Assembly: GCA_013288685.1 (NCBI GenBank)
Contig: JABDBM010000021.1
Coordinates: forward strand, 1 to 52,708
DNA: 52,708 nt
Direction: 5' to 3'
Source of the DNA: Bacteroidota bacterium
GTDB taxonomy: Bacteria > Bacteroidota > Bacteroidia > Sphingobacteriales > Sphingobacteriaceae
The position numbers and the translations under genes are program-made. Numbering within the stretch: position 1 is the first letter of the stretch; each line of letters opens with the position of its first letter. A model generated the notes under the pieces. That model saw nothing but the letters and a program-made list of their open reading frames with translations, searched no databases and was not told the origin of the DNA. This document shows positions 23,288 to 31,942 of the stretch, one piece after another.

Positions 23288-24094
23288 ATGAAAACACAAC
23301 TTATTGCCGCTTTATTTGTGCTGTTAGGTTTAAGCTCATGCCATTTGGCTGCGCCTAAAAAACTAGAACTCCCTGTGGCTAAAGTTAAGGATACACTCCT
23401 TTACACCTATAATACATTGAAACAGCGCGCACCTGATTGCGGCAATAAACCCGACACCGAATGTACCGTAGCCCAAATAGAATACCCCGTTTTTTCCGGA
23501 CAAAAAACATTAAATGATACGGTGCGAAAAAAGCTGTTAAACGTATTTTTTTCGGTCGAAAATGGTGACACCAGCTTAAACAAAACCTTGCTGGGCTTTA
23601 TAAAATCGTACGATAGCAGCAAAAATTCAACAGAGCCGGATATGTTTTATACGCTTGATTTGTATGCCTACGTTTTGAACCAGGATTCAAGCCTCGCAAC
23701 GTTGGCTCTGGGAGGATATCAATTTTCCGGAGGCGCACATGGTTCAACCCAACGCCTGTTTATCAATTGGGATACCAAAGCTAAACGGGAGATTAATTTA
23801 AGAGATATACTGATAGCTGGTTATAAATATCAATTGACTAAAGTTGCCGAACACTTGTTTCGCAGACAGGAGAAATTGAGTGATACGGTTTCGCTGGCTG
23901 ATAGTTATTTTTTTGAAAATGGTAAATTCAGGTTAAACCATAATTTTTCTATAACGCCAACGGGACTTAACTTTCTGTATAATGAATATGAAATTAAACC
24001 CTATTCTGAAGGGATGACAGAGTTGCTTATCCCCTATTCGAGTATCAAATCATTATTAAAGACTCATACTGTTGTTGATCAATACATTAAATAG
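23288..24094 (+). CDS. DUF3298-type lipoprotein, second paralogue
   Basis: The 268 residues start at the ATG after AAAGGATA; a TTG at 23270 would only add residues before the signal. The lipobox is LSSC/H. It shares with its neighbours IEYPVFSGQKTLND, LNQDSSLATLALGGYQ, the GGAHGSTQRLFINWDTKA block typical of DUF3298, AEHLFRRQEKLSDTVSL, and an LLKTHTVVDQYIK end. Periplasm-facing and function unknown; the RsiV relationship suggests ligand (for example lysozyme) binding, but no sigma factor gene is nearby. Confidence 0.8.
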   Translation: MKTQLIAALFVLLGLSSCHLAAPKKLELPVAKVKDTLLYTYNTLKQRAPDCGNKPDTECTVAQIEYPVFSGQKTLNDTVRKKLLNVFFSVENGDTSLNKTLLGFIKSYDSSKNSTEPDMFYTLDLYAYVLNQDSSLATLALGGYQFSGGAHGSTQRLFINWDTKAKREINLRDILIAGYKYQLTKVAEHLFRRQEKLSDTVSLADSYFFENGKFRLNHNFSITPTGLNFLYNEYEIKPYSEGMTELLIPYSSIKSLLKTHTVVDQYIK

Positions 24095-24108
24095 TTTTAT
24101 TTAACGTT

Positions 24109-24960
24109 ATGCATAACCTGAAAATCAATTTGATGATGTTGGCCACGACTATCCTCGCGGGTTGTGCGCCTAATAAAACAAAGCAGGATAAAACGCTTGC
24201 AAGTGCTCAAATAAAAAACGTGGTATCCGCAAATAAAACCGCAGCTATAGTTGTAAAAAAGGATACACTTGCTTTTACCTACAAATATCTACGGGCCGAT
24301 GAGAAAAATTGCCCTAATAAAAATGATTGTAGTTATGTGGAGTTATCATATCCTGTTTTTAAAAGTGCATCACGATTAAATAAAACCATCGCAAAAAGTG
24401 TTCTGAGCTTTCTAAATGATGAAAACGGGAGCATTAGAAATGTAGACAAAATATTTAAGGGCTTTTCCGACGATTTTTTTGGCGATCCCGATAGCACCGA
24501 TTCACAACGTATGGCAGCCTCGACACTTGGTCTGCAAATTGATACTATGGTTCAGGACTCCAGCCTGGCCATTATTCAATTGGCAGATGAAATGTCGGGT
24601 GGAGCCCACCCCAACGAAAATGTCAACTATATCAATTGGAATACAAAGGCAGACCTGCAAATTCGCCTCGACGATATTTTAAAGTCCGGCTACAAAACGC
24701 GGCTTACTGAAATTGCTGAAACGATATTTCGGAAAGACGAGCATTTGGGCAAATCCGATGCGCTCGACGGCTATTTTTTTAAAGATGGCATTTTTACCCT
24801 GAATGATAATTTTCAAATTACACCTTCGGGGTTGAGTTATTATTATAATAATTACGAAATTAAGCCCTATTCAGAAGGCCCTACAGTTTTATTAATTCCT
24901 TATACAAAAATCAAATCACTGCTAAAACCCAATACTGTTTTGGCCCAATATCTAAAATAA
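24109..24960 (+). CDS. DUF3298-type lipoprotein, third paralogue
   Basis: The 283-residue protein has lipobox LAGC/AP and a longer Lys/Ala linker (to about residue 55) than the other two copies. The core blocks are conserved: ELSYPVFKSASRLN, VQDSSLAIIQLADEMSGGAHPNEN, YINWNTKADLQIRLDDIL, AETIFRKDEHLG, FQITPSGLSYYYNNYEIKP and LLKPNTVLAQYLK. Its TAA is directly followed by the ATG of aspartate kinase, so all are likely one transcript. Confidence 0.8.
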   Translation: MHNLKINLMMLATTILAGCAPNKTKQDKTLASAQIKNVVSANKTAAIVVKKDTLAFTYKYLRADEKNCPNKNDCSYVELSYPVFKSASRLNKTIAKSVLSFLNDENGSIRNVDKIFKGFSDDFFGDPDSTDSQRMAASTLGLQIDTMVQDSSLAIIQLADEMSGGAHPNENVNYINWNTKADLQIRLDDILKSGYKTRLTEIAETIFRKDEHLGKSDALDGYFFKDGIFTLNDNFQITPSGLSYYYNNYEIKPYSEGPTVLLIPYTKIKSLLKPNTVLAQYLK

Positions 24961-26217
24961 ATGCTTGTTTTTAAATTCGGAGGGGCATCTGTAAAAGATG
25001 CCAACGGCATAGTTAACCTGGCCAATGTGGTTAAACAATTCGAGGGTAATCAAATACTGGTGGTGGTTTCGGCAATGGGCAAAACTACCAACGCGCTCGA
25101 GAAGCTTACTAAAGCCTATTTTAATCGGGAAGACGACCTGGACGTTATCTATAATGATGTCAAAAAATACCATTATGCCATTATGGAGCAGCTTTTTGAT
25201 GCTACCGACTCCGTGTTTGATGAAGTTGCCAACACCTTTGTAGAAATTGACTGGCAAATTGAAGATGAGCCGCACGATGATTACGATTTTATATACGATC
25301 AGTTGGTATCAATCGGCGAGCTGGTATCCACGCGCATAGTTAACGCTTATTTAAATAAAGCCGGCGTTAAAAGCCAATGGCTTGATGTACGGGGATACAT
25401 CCATACGGATAATACCTACCGCGAGGGCAAAGTGCAATGGGATAAATCCCGCGAAAGCATTAATAAAGATATCCCGGCGCTATTGCAAAAGGGATTGGTG
25501 GTTACACAGGGTTTTCTGGGGGGTACATCCGAAAACTTTACCACTACGCTGGGGCGCGAAGGGTCAGACTATACGGCTTCTATCCTGGCATCCTGTCTTG
25601 GGGCCGAATCGGTTACCACCTGGAAGGATGTCCCGGGCATATTAAATGCCGACCCAAAGTTTTTTGATGACACCGTTAAATTTGATGAACTTACCTATAC
25701 CGAAGCCATAGAGATGACGTTTTATGGCGCCAGCGTAATTCATCCAAAAACCATAAAACCGCTGCAAAATGCCAAAATACCGCTACTGGTAAAATCATTT
25801 ACCGATCCGGCAGCCGAGGGTACTGTTATAAAAGAATACGCCGTAAACCGCTTTGTAAAGCCGGTTATTATTGTTAAACAAAACCAGGTGCTGCTTTCCA
25901 TCTCTGCCAAAGACTATTCTTTTATATCCGAGATTCATTTGAGCGATATTTTCGGGTTATTCGCTCAAAACCAGGTAAAGGTAAATATGATGCAGACATC
26001 AGCGCTAAGCTTTACTGTTTGTTTTGATTTGATAGAGGAACGATTTAAAAAACTGCTTACCGGATTAAACAACGACTTTAAGGTTAAATACAACCAGGGC
26101 CTTGATCTTATCACCATCAGGCACTATACCGAACCATCATTGCTGGCTATAAAAGAAAATAAAACCATACTGCTGGAGCAGGTTAGCCGCAACACCCTGC
26201 AAATGGTGGTTAAGTAA
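24961..26217 (+). CDS. lysC: Aspartate kinase (monofunctional)
   Basis: The 418-residue protein begins MLVFKFGGASVKDA (kinase KFGG motif), continues with VVVSAMGKTTNALEKL, SIGELVSTRIV, the substrate-binding block TTLGREGSDYTASILA, TWKDVPGILNADPK and HPKTIKPLQNAKIPLLVKSF. ACT-like regulatory sequence occupies the last 120 residues. It phosphorylates aspartate, the first step to lysine, threonine and methionine. The second ACT unit looks short and diverged, so feedback behaviour cannot be inferred. It follows the lipoprotein stop with no gap. No lysine riboswitch is seen. Confidence 0.93.
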   Translation: MLVFKFGGASVKDANGIVNLANVVKQFEGNQILVVVSAMGKTTNALEKLTKAYFNREDDLDVIYNDVKKYHYAIMEQLFDATDSVFDEVANTFVEIDWQIEDEPHDDYDFIYDQLVSIGELVSTRIVNAYLNKAGVKSQWLDVRGYIHTDNTYREGKVQWDKSRESINKDIPALLQKGLVVTQGFLGGTSENFTTTLGREGSDYTASILASCLGAESVTTWKDVPGILNADPKFFDDTVKFDELTYTEAIEMTFYGASVIHPKTIKPLQNAKIPLLVKSFTDPAAEGTVIKEYAVNRFVKPVIIVKQNQVLLSISAKDYSFISEIHLSDIFGLFAQNQVKVNMMQTSALSFTVCFDLIEERFKKLLTGLNNDFKVKYNQGLDLITIRHYTEPSLLAIKENKTILLEQVSRNTLQMVVK

Positions 26218-26323
26218 AAATGTTGTTCAAAATCTGTGAAAAAATGTTAAACCTGTTGCCTCTTTATCGTATTTAAATCAGAATCGGCTATATTAGCCAT
26301 CCCGTGTGGGTTATCTTATTTTC

Positions 26324-29056
26324 ATGAAGTTTTTAAAATTACTATTAGCGCAATCATTATTTTTTATACTGCTCTACTCCGCCGCCAATGCACAGGATGC
26401 TACGGCTGTTTTAAATAAGATGATAGCCAATTCGGCCACGTTATATAACGGCTACCCTATCGAGAAAGTTTATCTGCACCTGGATAAGCCATACTATGCA
26501 CTTGGCGATACTATTTGGTTTAAGGCCTACTTAACGGTTGACAATCACATGCCGTCCACATTAAGTAAAATTATTTATGTTGATGTACTTGGCCCGCGCG
26601 ACACATTGATGCAATCGTTAAAATTACAGACAAAAAATGGTATTGCCTGGTCATTTATTCCACTTTCACAATACACTTATAAAAAGGGGAATTACCGCAT
26701 AGTAGCTTATACCAACTGGATGAATAACTCGGATCTGGGTTATTTTTTTAATAAAACAGTTACTATTGGCGATGCGATAAACAACAACCTTTCTACCAAT
26801 ATTTCGTTGCTTAGTACAGTTGTCAGCAAATCAACCAAAATATCAGCTAATATTTTTTACAGGGATGACAAAGGCAACCCCTACAGCGAAAAAAGAGTAA
26901 ACTGGTCAGTACAAAAAGAGGACGAAACAATTGCCAAAGGCAAGGGCGTTACCGACAAAAACGGATTTATCAGCATAAGTTTTGTCAACATAAAAAAAAC
27001 CAGCCTCGATTCGGCTAATATCATCACCGCTATCGATAATGGGAACCATAAAGATTTGGGCAGTGTATTTTCGTTAAAGCCAGTTGCAGGCCCCGACGAT
27101 GTACAATTTTTCCCGGAAGGCGGCGGACTATTCGAAGGGGTTCAAACCAAAGTGGCCTTTAAAGCAATAAGGCCGAATGGATTGGGTGTTGAAGTAAAAG
27201 GTACTATAGTTGATAACAATAATGCGGTGGTAGCAGAATTTACCTCTCAGCATTTAGGGATGGGTGTATTTGAATTTACGCCCGAAGCCGGTAAAACATA
27301 TACCACAAAAATTACCTGTGCTGATGGAACAGTGATCAGTCCGGATTTGCCGAAAGTACAAACCGGCGGTATTAATTTAAGTCTGGATAATAGTAACCCC
27401 GCCGTTTTGGGTTTAAAATTAATGGCCGACGCTTCGTTTTTACAGGAATATAAGGGTAAAACGTTTTTCATACTGGCAAAAGCGAATGGCGGTATTTGCT
27501 TTGCCGCAAAAACAGTGTTAACCGACCTGGTTTACGCCGCCAGCATCCCCAAAAACAAGTTCCCCACAGGCGTTTTACAGGTTACTCTTTTTACATCCGA
27601 TGGCGACCCGGTTACGGAACGCATAGCTTTTATACAGCATAACGACCAGCTAAACTTAGCCCTCAGTAGTGACAAACCTTCGTATACTACCAGGCAAAAA
27701 GTCAAATTAAATATCACGGCAAAAAACAAAGATCAGCAGCCTGATGAAGGAAATTTTTCAATTACGGTGATTGATGACGCAAAAGTTCCGTATGATGAGA
27801 ATGCGGAAACGACTATTCTTACCAATTTACTGTTAACATCGGATATTAAAGGCTATATAGAAAAGCCGAATTATTATTTTAATCATCCTAACGAAAAAAC
27901 AGCAGCCGATTTGGACGTTTTGCTGCAAACGCAGGGGTATCGCCGTTACTCGTATGATGGGGTTTTAGATGCCAAATATCCGCCAATAAACTTTCCGGCA
28001 GAACAGGGTATTGATATTACCGGCACACTCAGAGCATCAAACGGACTGGCTATTTTTAAGGGTAATGTAACTTTGTCAATCCCCGATAAAAATTATTATG
28101 CCAACTCGGTTACGGATGCCGACGGCAAATTTAAGTTTACTAACCTGGTGTTTACAGATTCGACCAAGGTTAAATTAAGTGCGCGGAATAATTTGCATGG
28201 CAGCGATTTGGTGCTTACTCTTGATGGTGATCATGCGCAGAGTATCCCCATCAGTTACAGTAAACCAGATGAAATTGTAAACATCGACAGTGTACTTAAT
28301 CCGTACTTGAAAAACAGTAAGATACAGTTTAACAATACGCATACGCTAAAAGAGGTAGTAATTAAGGATACCAAAATTGTGAAAACCGTTAGCCATAAGG
28401 ATTACCCCAGTTTATCGAGCCTGAGTAGCGAGCCTGATCATTTAATTGCTGGTAGCCAGTTAAATGGTTGTAACTCCGTTTTAGAATGTTTAAAGACATT
28501 GGCAGTCGGTATGACGTTTGATGATCAAAACTTTTATGTGCAACGCGACTTTAACGCCGGAAAGCGGGTACCCGCACAGGTTTTTGTAAAAGGGATGCCC
28601 GTAGACGCTAATTACCTTATATCATTAAATGCTAATGATATTGAATCGGTTGAAGTATTTTTAAAAGACGAGCTGGGCTTGGTAAACAGTGCAAACAACA
28701 CCAATGGCGCGTTGGTTATTAACATGAGGAAAGTTGAAACTCAAAAAATAAGCCTGGCCGATTTGAGAGCAATGCTACCGCAAAGAAATGAGTTAACACT
28801 TATGCCAAAGGGATATAATGCCGTACGGTCGTTCTATTTGCCACGTTACGACGTACCTAAGGCTATGCAATCAACTGCAGTTGATACCCGGAGTACCATT
28901 TACTGGAACCCCAATATAAACACCGACAAAACAACCGGTGCCGCATCTGTTGAATTTTTCAACGCCGATGGTACGGGAACGTACCGTGCTATAATTGAAG
29001 GCATAGATAAAGACGGAAATATTGGCCGGCAATTATTTAGGTACGAGGTGAAGTAG
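26324..29056 (+). CDS. MG2/alpha-2-macroglobulin-like protein with TonB-plug region
   Basis: The 910 residues start at [10 protein letters not shown], which puts the signal peptide first (cleavage after ANA); a GTG at 26306 is possible but places six residues before it. The order is [21 protein letters not shown] (MG2-type domain, typical of Bacteroidota outer-membrane proteins), several beta-sandwich domains with [12 protein letters not shown] and [10 protein letters not shown], a carboxypeptidase-like domain ([20 protein letters not shown]), then a plug-like region ([27 protein letters not shown] by position about 750-790) and a closing [15 protein letters not shown] block. No C-terminal barrel follows. 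A role in uptake or surface assembly is inference. Confidence 0.8.
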   Translation: MKFLKLLLAQSLFFILLYSAANAQDATAVLNKMIANSATLYNGYPIEKVYLHLDKPYYALGDTIWFKAYLTVDNHMPSTLSKIIYVDVLGPRDTLMQSLKLQTKNGIAWSFIPLSQYTYKKGNYRIVAYTNWMNNSDLGYFFNKTVTIGDAINNNLSTNISLLSTVVSKSTKISANIFYRDDKGNPYSEKRVNWSVQKEDETIAKGKGVTDKNGFISISFVNIKKTSLDSANIITAIDNGNHKDLGSVFSLKPVAGPDDVQFFPEGGGLFEGVQTKVAFKAIRPNGLGVEVKGTIVDNNNAVVAEFTSQHLGMGVFEFTPEAGKTYTTKITCADGTVISPDLPKVQTGGINLSLDNSNPAVLGLKLMADASFLQEYKGKTFFILAKANGGICFAAKTVLTDLVYAASIPKNKFPTGVLQVTLFTSDGDPVTERIAFIQHNDQLNLALSSDKPSYTTRQKVKLNITAKNKDQQPDEGNFSITVIDDAKVPYDENAETTILTNLLLTSDIKGYIEKPNYYFNHPNEKTAADLDVLLQTQGYRRYSYDGVLDAKYPPINFPAEQGIDITGTLRASNGLAIFKGNVTLSIPDKNYYANSVTDADGKFKFTNLVFTDSTKVKLSARNNLHGSDLVLTLDGDHAQSIPISYSKPDEIVNIDSVLNPYLKNSKIQFNNTHTLKEVVIKDTKIVKTVSHKDYPSLSSLSSEPDHLIAGSQLNGCNSVLECLKTLAVGMTFDDQNFYVQRDFNAGKRVPAQVFVKGMPVDANYLISLNANDIESVEVFLKDELGLVNSANNTNGALVINMRKVETQKISLADLRAMLPQRNELTLMPKGYNAVRSFYLPRYDVPKAMQSTAVDTRSTIYWNPNINTDKTTGAASVEFFNADGTGTYRAIIEGIDKDGNIGRQLFRYEVK

Positions 29057-29059
29057 CGG

Positions 29060-29144
29060 AATGTTGGAAGGTTGAAATGTTGGAAAGTTGTAATGTTAGT
29101 TATAACGCCGTTTTAACTTTACAACATTTCAACATTAAAACATT
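29060..29144. repeat. Inverted repeat of AATGTTGGAAGG words
   Basis: The 29-bp arms 29060-29088 and 29116-29144 have four mismatches, all G-to-T type on one strand. The repeat fills the gap between two codirectional genes. Confidence 0.85.
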
Positions 29145-29163
29145 ACAATTTTTTTTAAAAAAA

Positions 29164-29592
29164 ATGAGCAAACTAACCCCATTTCACGTAGCTGTGCCGG
29201 TTTACGACCTGGAAGAATCAAGAAAATTTTACCGCGAAGTATTGGGTTGCGGTGAGGGACGAAGTTCGGATCAATGGACAGATTTTGACTTGTATGGTCA
29301 TCAGTTTGTTATTCATTTAAAACCGCGGCCAGCTGAGCAGCCGGCGCATCATTTTAACCCGGTTGACGGGCATGATGTGCCTGTGCCCCACTACGGTGTA
29401 GTTTTGGAGTGGGATGCCTGGCACGATTTAGAAAAAAGACTAAAAAGTCACGGCATAAAATTTGTAATTGAACCTTATATTCGTTTTAAAGGTTTGCCGG
29501 GCGAACAGGCTACGCTGTTCTTCCTTGATCCATCGGGCAATGCGCTCGAATTTAAAGCGTTTAAAGATATTGGGCAGTTATTTGCAACATAA
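29164..29592 (+). CDS. VOC (glyoxalase/bleomycin-resistance/dioxygenase fold) protein
   Basis: The 142 residues start at [13 protein letters not shown]; a longer frame from 29077 reads through the upstream repeat. Two beta-alpha-beta-beta-beta modules are visible: [22 protein letters not shown] with the first metal-ligand His, [11 protein letters not shown], and then the second module with [11 protein letters not shown] and [15 protein letters not shown] with the terminal Glu ligand. It is probably a cytoplasmic metal-dependent enzyme; the substrate cannot be predicted. Confidence 0.85.
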   Translation: MSKLTPFHVAVPVYDLEESRKFYREVLGCGEGRSSDQWTDFDLYGHQFVIHLKPRPAEQPAHHFNPVDGHDVPVPHYGVVLEWDAWHDLEKRLKSHGIKFVIEPYIRFKGLPGEQATLFFLDPSGNALEFKAFKDIGQLFAT

Positions 29593-29648
29593 GCAACCAA
29601 ATTGGGTTATGTAAGGTATATAACTTTGGCCGGCAGTTCGATTTTTTT

Positions 29649-29752
29649 TACCACAGAGGGTACAGAGATTTCACAAAGGACACAAAGAAAAAAATATTGA
29701 ATCCTGAAAATGGAAACCTTTGTGTTTTTCACTTTGTGTCCTTTGTGGTAAA
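29649..29752. repeat. Inverted repeat of CACAAAGGACACAAAG words
   Basis: TTACCACAGAGGG...CACAAAGGACACAAAG on the left is the imperfect reverse complement of CTTTGTG...CTTTGTGTCCTTTGTGGTAA on the right. The arms differ by small indels. It lies between two codirectional genes in a 223-bp gap that otherwise shows only a short TTTGTGGTAAATTCAAAC echo. Confidence 0.75.
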
Positions 29753-29815
29753 TTAAAACAAAACGTGGCGACTATGTTTTTACCAATTTTGTGGTAAATT
29801 CAAACAAATACAGTT

Positions 29816-30694
29816 ATGGACGTAAACGAGGTTGAACGGCTGATAAAAATAAGCAAAGAGCACCCGCTTATGCCGGAAACTTATATTCCATGGCATTTGG
29901 AGCCGGCCAATGATGATGTTTTTCTGCCGGAAATACTCACCTCTTTACAGGGTCTGCCCATTTATGATACACTATCAACCAATCAAAAACTGGAACTTGG
30001 CCGCCACGAACTGGTGCAGGTAATTGCCTCATACGGCTGGGGCGAATGCTTATTTTGCCTGTTTATGACCCGGCACATCTTAACACTGCCGCTGGATGAT
30101 GTGGAACATCGGTTTTTACTGCGCGAACTGATTGAGGAATTCAGGCACCAGGAAATGTTTGGGCAAGCTATCCGCAAACTGGGTGGCAAACCGATACAAC
30201 AGTCGGGATTGCACAAGTTTTTCGGCCTGTTCAGCAATAAATACCTGGCGGCCGATTATTTATTTATGGGAAGTATTTCCATTGAATTGGTAACCGATGT
30301 ATACGGAAACTATGCCCGGCGGTCGCCCAACATTTACCCGGTATTAAAAAAAATGTTCGATCTGCATAATATCGAAGAAGCGCGGCATATCATTTTCACC
30401 AAAAGCTTATTAAAAACCTATACCGATAAAGCCGGATATATTAAAAGGACGCTGTACAGCTATGTTATTCTATTCAATATTTTGTTTGTTCGTACCATGT
30501 ATGTAAAAAAAGAAATATATGAACGCATCGGACTGGAAAATCCCGAAAAGGTATTCAAACTGGCTTCAAAAAACTTTAAACAAAAATTTTCCGAAAAATG
30601 CCTTGCCGACACCATGAAGTTTGTTAACGAATGGAAGGGCTTTAATCTGCTAACCCGTTGGGCCTGGAGGTGGCTGCTGGGAGTGGAAGTGTAA
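29816..30694 (+). CDS. AurF-like diiron oxygenase family protein
   Basis: The 292-residue all-helical protein has ferritin-like diiron ligands in the spacing of p-aminobenzoate N-oxygenase AurF: Glu108-x-x-His111 in LIEEFRHQEMF, a Glu in the ISIELVTDVY helix (Glu157), and His184-x3-Glu188-x2-His191 in LHNIEEARHIIF. A further Glu77 could supply the first ligand. AurF-type enzymes oxidise arylamines to nitro groups; the substrate here is not predictable. No biosynthetic partners are in the window. The C-terminal third has hydrophobic stretches (YSYVILFNILFV) and a Trp-rich end, so membrane association is possible. Confidence 0.75.
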   Translation: MDVNEVERLIKISKEHPLMPETYIPWHLEPANDDVFLPEILTSLQGLPIYDTLSTNQKLELGRHELVQVIASYGWGECLFCLFMTRHILTLPLDDVEHRFLLRELIEEFRHQEMFGQAIRKLGGKPIQQSGLHKFFGLFSNKYLAADYLFMGSISIELVTDVYGNYARRSPNIYPVLKKMFDLHNIEEARHIIFTKSLLKTYTDKAGYIKRTLYSYVILFNILFVRTMYVKKEIYERIGLENPEKVFKLASKNFKQKFSEKCLADTMKFVNEWKGFNLLTRWAWRWLLGVEV

Positions 30695-30700
30695 GGAGAT

Positions 30701-30811
30701 TCATGGATCATAGTTCATGGTTCATAGTAGAAAGGTATCGGCTTAATAATGGAGCTTGGGCGCTCCTCTCTATAATTTGCCTGTGCAGCTACCATGAACT
30801 ATAATCCATGA
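30701..30811. repeat. Inverted repeat of TCATGGATCATAG words
   Basis: The 21-bp arms 30701-30721 and 30791-30811 have one mismatch, with further TTCATAG/CTATGAA words on the outside. It lies between convergent genes. Confidence 0.9.
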
Positions 30812-30822
30812 ACTATGAACCC

Positions 30823-31086
30823 TCAAGCTGGCAGCCCAATTGAATTCGCAGTATTTACTTCGTAATACGTCTCTTTACTGGTACTGCCCACTTTACTGCG
30901 CAGGTAGCTATCCAGCGTAGCAATGTCGGCGGCTTCCCACAGGCAGGTTGCCTCGGTCATGTCTGTATTAGGAAGGGCCTGCAATACACGTTGCACGTTG
31001 GCCTCGGGCAGGTTTGGCAAATTGTCTTGTGCTGATTTCCAAAAGGTTGCAGGGTCGTTGATCTTGTGGTTTACTAAAATGATCAT
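30823..31086 (-). CDS. Small alpha/beta protein of unknown function (DUF4242-like fold)
   Basis: The 87 residues start at MIILVNHKINDPATFW; a longer frame to 31155 gives a poor N-terminus. One strand, helix, strand layout and a C-terminal block TCLWEAADIATLDSYLR, then YYEVNTANSIGLPA, resemble small ferredoxin-like proteins from soil bacteria and actinobacteria, seen from memory only. No catalytic residues are evident, and function is unknown. It converges with the diiron gene across an inverted repeat. Confidence 0.65.
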   Translation of the reverse strand: MIILVNHKINDPATFWKSAQDNLPNLPEANVQRVLQALPNTDMTEATCLWEAADIATLDSYLRSKVGSTSKETYYEVNTANSIGLPA

Positions 31087-31212
31087 ATCGAAATGTTTTA
31101 ATTGTTTTTTTGAAATGTATCCGGGCAATTGGCTAACCCGTATAATATATGTCAAAAATATAAGTGAAACACCGTGTTTTATATACCACTTTCAGGGTAT
31201 TTATTTGGAGAA

Positions 31213-31294
31213 AAGAAGCAAGAAGTTAAGAGTCAAGATAAATCTCCGTTACCAACCTACTACTTGTTTCTTGATTCTAAATTTCATGTTTCTT
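31213..31294. repeat. Inverted repeat of AAGAAGCAAGAAG words
   Basis: The 26-bp arms 31213-31238 and 31269-31294 have five mismatches. It ends 4 bp before the response-regulator stop codon. Confidence 0.8.
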
Positions 31295-31297
31295 TAT

Positions 31298-31942
31298 TTA
31301 TAAAAGATGATTGTCAAAGGCATATTTAAGCAAACCCACCATATTTTTATGATTGGTTTTACGGAGCATATTTTTGCGGTGGGTCTCCACAGTGCGTTCA
31401 CTAATAAACAAGCTGTCGGCAATTTTTGCATTGCTGTATTCCATGGCAACAAGCTTCAGGATTTCCAGTTCGCGGCCCGTTAGCGCTGGTGCAACGGGAT
31501 CATATTGCCTGCTTTTTTCGGCTTTTATAAATGCAGCTACCTTGTCGGTTACGCCTGCCGAAAACCAGGTGCCCCCGTCCGCCACAGCGCGGATCGCCTT
31601 CAGCAATTCATCGTTATTTGTGTTTTTAAACAGGTAGCCCGATGCGCCGGCTTTTATTAACTGCATGATATGGGTTATATCATCAAACATCGAAAGCGCT
31701 ATTACCTTAATCTCTGGAAATTCTTTCTTAATTTTCAGCGTAAGTTCATGGCCGTTTAAACCGGGCATATTGATGTCAACAAGGGCAATACACGGCATCG
31801 TATTTTTGATGTCTGCATACATCGCCAGGCCATTAGTGTAAATACCGGCTACGCATATATCTTCCTGCAATTCAAGAATTGAGCTTAACCCATCAAGCAG
31901 TATTTGATGATCGTCTGCTAAAATAATTTTTATCTTACCCAT
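31298..31942 (-). CDS. LuxR/NarL-type response regulator
   Basis: The 214-residue protein has a receiver domain (IILADDHQILLDGL, phospho-acceptor Asp56 in LVDINMPGLNGHEL, Lys in SGYLFKNTN) and a C-terminal LuxR helix-turn-helix (LTGRELEILKLVAMEYSNAK, then ISERTVETHRKNMLRKT). It is coupled by an 8-bp overlap to the histidine kinase upstream, so the two form a cognate pair. Target genes are not known; the divergent secreted protein gene at 33856 is a candidate. Confidence 0.95.
   Translation of the reverse strand: MGKIKIILADDHQILLDGLSSILELQEDICVAGIYTNGLAMYADIKNTMPCIALVDINMPGLNGHELTLKIKKEFPEIKVIALSMFDDITHIMQLIKAGASGYLFKNTNNDELLKAIRAVADGGTWFSAGVTDKVAAFIKAEKSRQYDPVAPALTGRELEILKLVAMEYSNAKIADSLFISERTVETHRKNMLRKTNHKNMVGLLKYAFDNHLL

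Noticed and set aside
29077..29163. Longer N-terminus for the VOC protein
   Set aside because: It would translate the inverted repeat at 29060-29144. [11 protein letters not shown] is the normal VOC beginning.
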